64,000 nt of DNA from Rapana venosa (lineage: Eukaryota > Mollusca > Gastropoda > Neogastropoda > Muricidae): assembly GCA_028751875.1 (NCBI GenBank), contig CM054134.1:68163839-68227838 (forward strand), in the 5' to 3' direction. This document shows positions 58,407 through 64,000 of the stretch, piece after piece. Positions within the stretch are counted from its first letter, which is position 1. Every line of letters starts with the position of its first letter. The notes under the pieces were generated by a model that saw only the letters and a list, made by a program, of their open reading frames with translations, was not told the DNA's origin and ran no database searches. The position numbers and the translations under genes are program-made.

Positions 58407-58684
58407 CTGCAGGCAAAACAGAACACTCAGCAATGCAGAACATACCAACCAAAAAACAAAATGAAGACTAAGAGAGAACAATTCCATCTACAAGGTTTCT
58501 CTAAAACAAAAACTACAACATACCATTTCACTGTTGAGACTAAAATGGCTAGATATAAAAACACTACTGGCATACTCTAGTTTAAGTAACACACTTTGGA
58601 AAGTCAAAGATTAACTGAAGATGCTGAAAATGGGAATCTCAAAGACACAACATGCAAGTGGCGAAAAACTGGAAATGAAATTGA

Positions 58685-58713
58685 TGCGAGACTCAAGAAA
58701 AGAAATGAGAAGG

Positions 58714-58793
<80 letters not shown>

Positions 58794-58814
58794 GAGATAG
58801 ATGCAAGACTCAAG

Positions 58815-58890
<76 letters not shown>
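58685..58890. repeat. Duplicated unit with twin (GA)n microsatellites
   Basis: gatgcgagactcaagaaaag and gatgcaagactcaagaaatg each stand directly before a long GA run, so the unit including its microsatellite was duplicated. Confidence 0.9.
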
Positions 58891-58893
<3 letters not shown>

Positions 58894-60006
58894 AGAACAT
58901 AAATTGAAAAAGTGCAACACCAACAATACTTTGACAATAAAACCTTTAGAAATACTAAAATAACCATTTTGTCTTTTGAAATAAAGCGAGTTCCCGACAC
59001 AGTTTTTGTGGTCTTGTTACAGTCTGCAGTCACGTTGCAGTCTTTGAAGGAACTCTACCATCTTGGTGTTCACTTTACAATCTCTCCACTAGTTGATGAT
59101 GAATGCTATCCAGAACATTGTGGATCTTTGATTCCCTGAATTAGCTTAGCCTCTGCATAACTAGCAAGTGAAATCGACAAGACGCTGAAGTAAAACTTAT
59201 GTCAGTAAATTGAAGAGGTAAAAAAACTGTTTGCTGAACTTTCAGCATGCCCTCTTATTTCAAGGGCATGCAACAGTGCTGACACAAAAAAGGTTAAGAT
59301 AAAAGTGAAAACAAAACCCAGATAATAACAAGCCTCAGTCAGTAAGAGGAGATCAAATCAAACACAAACTTCCACATCTTCATCACTTCTAAACAGAACA
59401 AGCAAAATATCATGCTGACGTTAGAATAAGGAACGAGCTACACGCGGTTCTTGAAAGCACCATTTCTAAAAGATCAATGGCAGAAAATTTATAAACCCTG
59501 TTAGTGAAAAAAAAATACTGATGAAATATATCCTGGAATATCAATAATCCTTTACATTTTAAACATGTGTAAGCCACTGTGTGAACTTTGTACATGTTTT
59601 TTTTTGTTTTCAGATCAAAAGGTTAAACTATGTTTTACTTTTAGTAGAACATTTCACAACAGAATAACAAAAGAAAAAGAAAGGGCAAGCTGATCATCTT
59701 GAATAAAGAAAAAAAAGCTGAATCTTGCATGCCATTAGAAAATTGTTAGTGAAATGATTTCTTTTCCCATATTTTTCTTGTTTATTTACCTCCCCCCCCC
59801 ACCCCATCTGTAATTTACAGGCATTATTTAACAGCAAAAACAACAGTTAAGACTACCAAATATGAAAATCAGTGTCCTGCAAGTCTGCACATTATGCACA
59901 TGTTCATGTTAACTGTTTGTGGTCATATATATTGCATTGTGTGTATGTGCATGCATTTTGTGTACATACCAGACCACATGCACATATATGCCTGTGTGTG
60001 CATATG

Positions 60007-60010
<4 letters not shown>

Positions 60011-60090
<80 letters not shown>
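60011..60090. repeat. (GA)n microsatellite
   Basis: An uninterrupted GA run of about 40 units. Confidence 0.96.
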
Positions 60091-60094
<4 letters not shown>

Positions 60095-60918
60095 TCAAGT
60101 GAACAAAATGTTATAATAACAAAAGAGGAAGCCGTGTCCTATAAACCCCAAAACAAGGTATTATAATGGCAGATTTTTTAAATGTATTATGTTGAACCAC
60201 ATTAATATTCAAACAATATGTTTTCAACAAGCTTTATATTTGTAGAGAATGCCTATTGTGGCAGATATAACCTATCATACAAGCATACCAGCATGCAATC
60301 TTCCTATTTCACTGGTCTGAATGAACACTGTGAATACTGGAGAAGACCAAGAGACTGAATTTGGGGAGACTGAATCTGTGAAATCTGAACAGCAATATAT
60401 CTTAACTTGAATGCAAACCATGGTAGCCTGCAATTAAAAACGAGTGGTTCCATGTCCTCTTTTCCAATCTTCCATGTTTACATTCATTTGCTTTCCTGTC
60501 ACATATCAATACGACTTAATATACTCACAACTTTGTGTAATGCTTGATTTATTTCTAGTGAGAGTTCAAAAATCAAAATCAAACACCTACCCCAAAAAAA
60601 AGTTTTGGTTAAAAAAAAAATCCTCTAAACACAGAATTCTCTGTGATAGCACACTACAAGATAATTCATTGGCAGCTTTCTATGTCTAAGCAACCAATCT
60701 TTCATTCCAAACATGCAATTTTTTTCCACAAGCTTTGGATTTGGTGGCACACAAACAGATTTATGAAAAGGTCAACCCCATCATGAAATTTAAAGTTAAG
60801 AAGGAAAAAAATCAAATGTTGGGAGTGGAAAGGTTTGACCAAATGCCATGCGATGAGTCTTTCTACGGACTAGATTGTTGCTCTATGGGTCATTTGGAGG
60901 TCAAAGGCAAAAGGTCAC

Positions 60919-61032
60919 CTGAAGGTGCCATAAGGTCATCGGTGGTGAAGGTCACCTTCTTCACCTCTCTTTTCATCAGACCTGTGTCTTCCAGCTCCCG
61001 CATCTCTGATGTGTCTTCACCCTCCTCATACT
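60919..61032 (-). CDS. Giant ankyrin-like protein, 114-bp exon
   Basis: It enters in phase 1 after gtgtggtactgcag and leaves in phase 1 at GTGACC after TTCAG. It encodes about 37 residues: YEEGEDTSEMRELEDTGLMK, then REVKKVTFTTDDLMAPS. The KKVTFTTDD piece matches motifs in giant exon 2. The donor is not ideal; an in-exon AAG|GTGACC would be an alternative but breaks the phase. Confidence 0.68.
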
Positions 61033-62370
61033 CTGCAGTACCACACACCTCACTTCTTATCCACAATCTTCAAAAGCATCCTATTCTTTACTTTAGGGGA
61101 GGGAAAATCTTATCATAATGAACTAATAAGTGCCACAAATGCCATAAAACCTTTTTTTTTAACCAGGAATATTAAAACTATTTTTCAGTATTGATGAGGA
61201 AAAAGAGGGGGGGGGGTGGGTGGTGGTGGTGGTGGTGGTGGAAGAGGGTACATTATTGTAACAAACAGTAAATCCAAAGTGGCATAAACTAAACTTCCTA
61301 TCTTGGATGTCCATTCTGTTGTGTACTAAGTTTTATTGTTTGTTTGGTTTTTGTTTGTTTTTTTAGTTTGCTTTTTGCCACTCCATAACAAAGAGCTAAT
61401 AGTAACAATGATAAAGAACTCAACAAAGCAATAAAATATAGAACTGAATAAAAAATAAACTCAACAGAACAAAATCTAGTTTCACAGAGATTTCCAGATA
61501 ACATAAATGTAACACGGATGGGGGTTTAATAAATTGGGAAAAGACTGTTCTCTAATAGCTCATTTATGAATTGCTCATTTATGGAACTGTTCTCAATACA
61601 AAATCTACATGGCTATGGACACTGAAATACAAGAAATTTGCATGCACCCCAAGATAACAGGAAACACTTCTTTTTCCAATGCTAAACATACAGGTAACAG
61701 ATCACATATCCAGTCTCTTCACCACAACTTCTATCTCTGACACTTCAGTAATGGGGAAAGGGGGAGACTAAAAATGTTCCCAAAGTAGTGAATGATTCAC
61801 TTCCTTCAAATTTCAGCCAAAGTCTGTTCATTGCTACCGAAGCCACCATCAGTGTTCACAAAGAAAAAAAAGTAGCATATGCCAGTAATTTCTGTTGCCA
61901 GCCGAGTTCCTGAAGAAGCCAGGCAGCCAAGATTTTTGGATCTGGGAGAATGCAAAGAAAGTGGAAACAAGTTCATACGTCCCCTAGTGAACCCTACCAC
62001 TGCTTTTTTCTGTGACTGTTGTTCATTATTGGACTGACAAATTCAAATGACTGGTATATGCAAAAAATCTGCATAGTTTATAGGGAACAAAACTGTAATC
62101 TACTTGAGAACCACCACCACCTGTCTACTATTTCCATCCCCTCCCCACACACACGCACCTCTGGTTCTGAGAATATGCCACTTATACTGGCAATGCATTC
62201 TTTTACCATGAATCACCTTTCTTTTTATGATATATATGCATGTCAAACACAAAGAGAAAGAAAGAGAGAAGAGAGAGTGGGCTCCGGAAAAGCTAACTAC
62301 ATGTTGACTACAGGTGAAGACGGACGGACATTCTACTTCTACAGGAGGGCTAACTACACAGTGATGTTAC
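61033..62370 (-). other. Intron of the giant gene
   Basis: It contains GGT repeats and poly-G (61206-61245) and a GA-rich run near 62250-62280. No exon was recognised. Confidence 0.7.
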
Positions 62371-63273
62371 CTGCAGTGTGCTGAACAGGCAGCTGGCCTC
62401 GGGTGATCATGCCCTCCAACACATCCACAGAGCTTTCCACAACACCCTGACCTGCTCTGTCCTCCAGAGGCCCCCTCACCACTCGGGTCTGCACCACAGT
62501 GTGGCTGCTGTAGTCGTACACATCCTGAGCCAGTTCACCACTGATGCTGTCCACACTGGCGTCATGGGAGTAGGACAACGCTTCAGGAGAGGCTCGGCCT
62601 GGGCTGGAACTGACGCGTTCTTCAGTGACGTAAACTCTTTCTCTGGCCAGGATGCCATGGGTGATGACCGTGCCATCATCCTGCACCTCTTCCACCCCAC
62701 CCATGGAGGCTGTGCGTTTCCGTTCCATCTCTTCTTCATAGTCAGAGTCCACTCCAGCCACAAAGGCAGACTCTGTGCCAGGGATCACCTCCTCTATCTC
62801 ATAGTTCTCCTCCACTTTGCGGCCGTCCTCATCAAAAGATTCGTGATGCATTTTGACCAAATGAACCATGCGGTTCATCACCACCTGCCTCTTCACTTTG
62901 GTGCCATCCTCCAGGATCTGCTCGATTTCTTCGGAGTCTTGGACCAGCTTGGGAGGCTCGTCAAACATTTCAATGACCTCTTGTTTGCCGGGAGTTCTGA
63001 TGTCTTCCTCAACCAGCTCTTCCTCACCAGTCACTGAGGGAACAGAGCGCAGGACATGTCGGACTTTTTGGTGGATGACGCGTTGTGTGGAGTGGTGAGT
63101 GCCGTCAGGGAGGATTTCTGACTCTTCCTGCACTTCTGTCGTTTCCCGCTCTGGACCTTCTTCCACAATGCCACTACTGGCTACAGGCTGAGTGCGCCGG
63201 AATGTCACAGTCCTCCCATCAGGCAGAGTTTCCTCATACACTCTTTCCCCTGCTGACACTGCAGAATCGAAAA
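62371..63273 (-). CDS. Giant ankyrin-like protein, 903-bp exon (ankyrin-tail style)
   Basis: It enters in phase 1 after ctgtctcttcctttcag and leaves in phase 1 at donor GTAACA. It encodes 300 full codons. Several DG turns followed by basic or valine-rich strands appear: ETLPDGRTVTFRRTQP, EILPDGTHHSTQRVIHQKVR, QILEDGTKVKRQVVMNRMVH, ESFDEDGRKVEENYEIEEVI, EVQDDGTVITHGILARERVY. This pattern of LPDGT units is a feature of the C-terminal regulatory region of ankyrins and is the main reason for the ankyrin call. No ankyrin repeats, ZU5 or death domain are in this exon; they would lie to the right. Alternatives are another giant cytoskeletal linker. Confidence 0.75.
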
Positions 63274-64000
63274 CTGAAAGGAAGAGACAGACAGAAGGAA
63301 CAATGAGGCAGCGAAGGTGGATCCTTTCTCCAACTACTTCCAGTCCCTTTAGGGCAAGACATGCAACTGTTCCAAATGCCACTACAATGCCGAAAAGCTG
63401 CAGTCAGAGATTCATGCTATCACACATGCTAGGAGAGGGGAGAAGAGACGTAGTTTAGGGCCAATTGAACACTTCAGTCAGATCTACAGGTTATTTCAGA
63501 AGTGGTTAATTTGTTAATGTAGTGATAAACATTTAAAATTGTAATTATTTTTTCTAGAGGAGGTGATGCTTTGTTGAGATGTATGTGTGCCTGGGGAGGG
63601 GGGCGGGTGGTGTTTATACAAATCACAAGTAACGTTGTTCTACAGATAGACAGTTAGTAGTTTGGTAGAATATCAAACGTGAATACTGAAAAGTACATGT
63701 GCACTGCTTTGTCAAGGTTTATAATTATAGAATTTGTTAGTGATTTGGTGAAATATGAACGTGAATACTGAAAAGACAATTATTAAGGTTAGTCACTTCA
63801 GGAAAGATTTTAGGTTGTTGGAGTAGAAGAAATCAAATATTAAGGAAGAAACATTTTGAATGTATTTTTTCTGTGAAAAAATTATTTTACTTCTGAGAAA
63901 AAAAAAGAAATTGAAGTTATGAGATAACATGGCATGAAAATGAGCTGTCTTCCTCATGAAATTATCATGACTACATCTACAATATAATGATTTTATACCC
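63274..64000 (-). other. Intron of the giant gene, to window edge
   Basis: No exon was seen up to position 64000. A partial internal duplication with gtgaatactgaaaag occurs at about 63680 and 63760. Confidence 0.65.

Larger units (their letters stand above)
58407..60918 (-). other. Intron of the giant gene with twin GA runs
   Basis: Two long (GA)n runs (58717-58790 and 58817-58890) lie about 310-480 nt upstream of the acceptor of the 135-bp exon, and a third lies at 60011-60090. No exon was recognised in the rest. Confidence 0.75.

Overview
The window is animal nuclear DNA: split genes with GT-AG introns, AT-rich non-coding sequence, many simple-sequence tracts, tRNA-headed SINE-like repeats and a non-LTR retrotransposon fragment. 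Gene content, compact introns and repeat style suggest a mollusc, probably a marine gastropod. That placement is inference, because no species marker is visible. Long open frames across repeats and opposite the large exons are shadows and were left out.

Three genes are supported. (1) About 0.15-11.8 kb, minus strand: nine coding exons of a BRAT1-like HEAT-repeat protein, from the start codon at 11816 down to a point roughly two thirds along the human protein. The 3' end lies off the left edge, and one exon between 7.59 and 9.89 kb was not found. (2) 16.79-19.49 kb, plus strand: a complete two-exon FAM241B homologue with a single membrane segment and an added glycine-rich tail. (3) 26.28-63.27 kb, minus strand: the tail half of a very large gene, most likely a giant ankyrin, whose 5' half lies off the right edge. 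Ten well supported exons were placed by matching splice phase. Two are giant (6.56 kb and about 7.07 kb) and code for acidic, disordered, repeat-rich protein.

Layout: 0-11.8 kb BRAT1-like exons, with a 70-bp tandem array (2.9-4.0 kb) and a 28-bp minisatellite (7.8-8.7 kb) in introns; 11.8-16.8 kb LINE and SINE remnants, microsatellites and presumably the divergent promoters of the BRAT1-like and FAM241B genes; 16.8-20 kb FAM241B; 20-26.3 kb intergenic sequence and 3' UTRs where FAM241B and the giant gene converge; 26.3-63.3 kb giant gene; 63.3-64 kb its next upstream intron.

The most notable points are in the giant gene. All exons from 63.3 to 34.4 kb are phase 1-1, so any can be skipped in frame. 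The first giant exon carries 31 copies of a 26-residue Cys-containing repeat, 15 of them nearly identical. Each giant exon carries one copy of a shared LIR-like motif. A VTFxTD motif recurs in several exons. One apparent single-base frameshift interrupts the second giant exon at about 34.74 kb. In the BRAT1-like gene, a minisatellite appears to have copied the 3' splice site of the neighbouring exon about 16 times.
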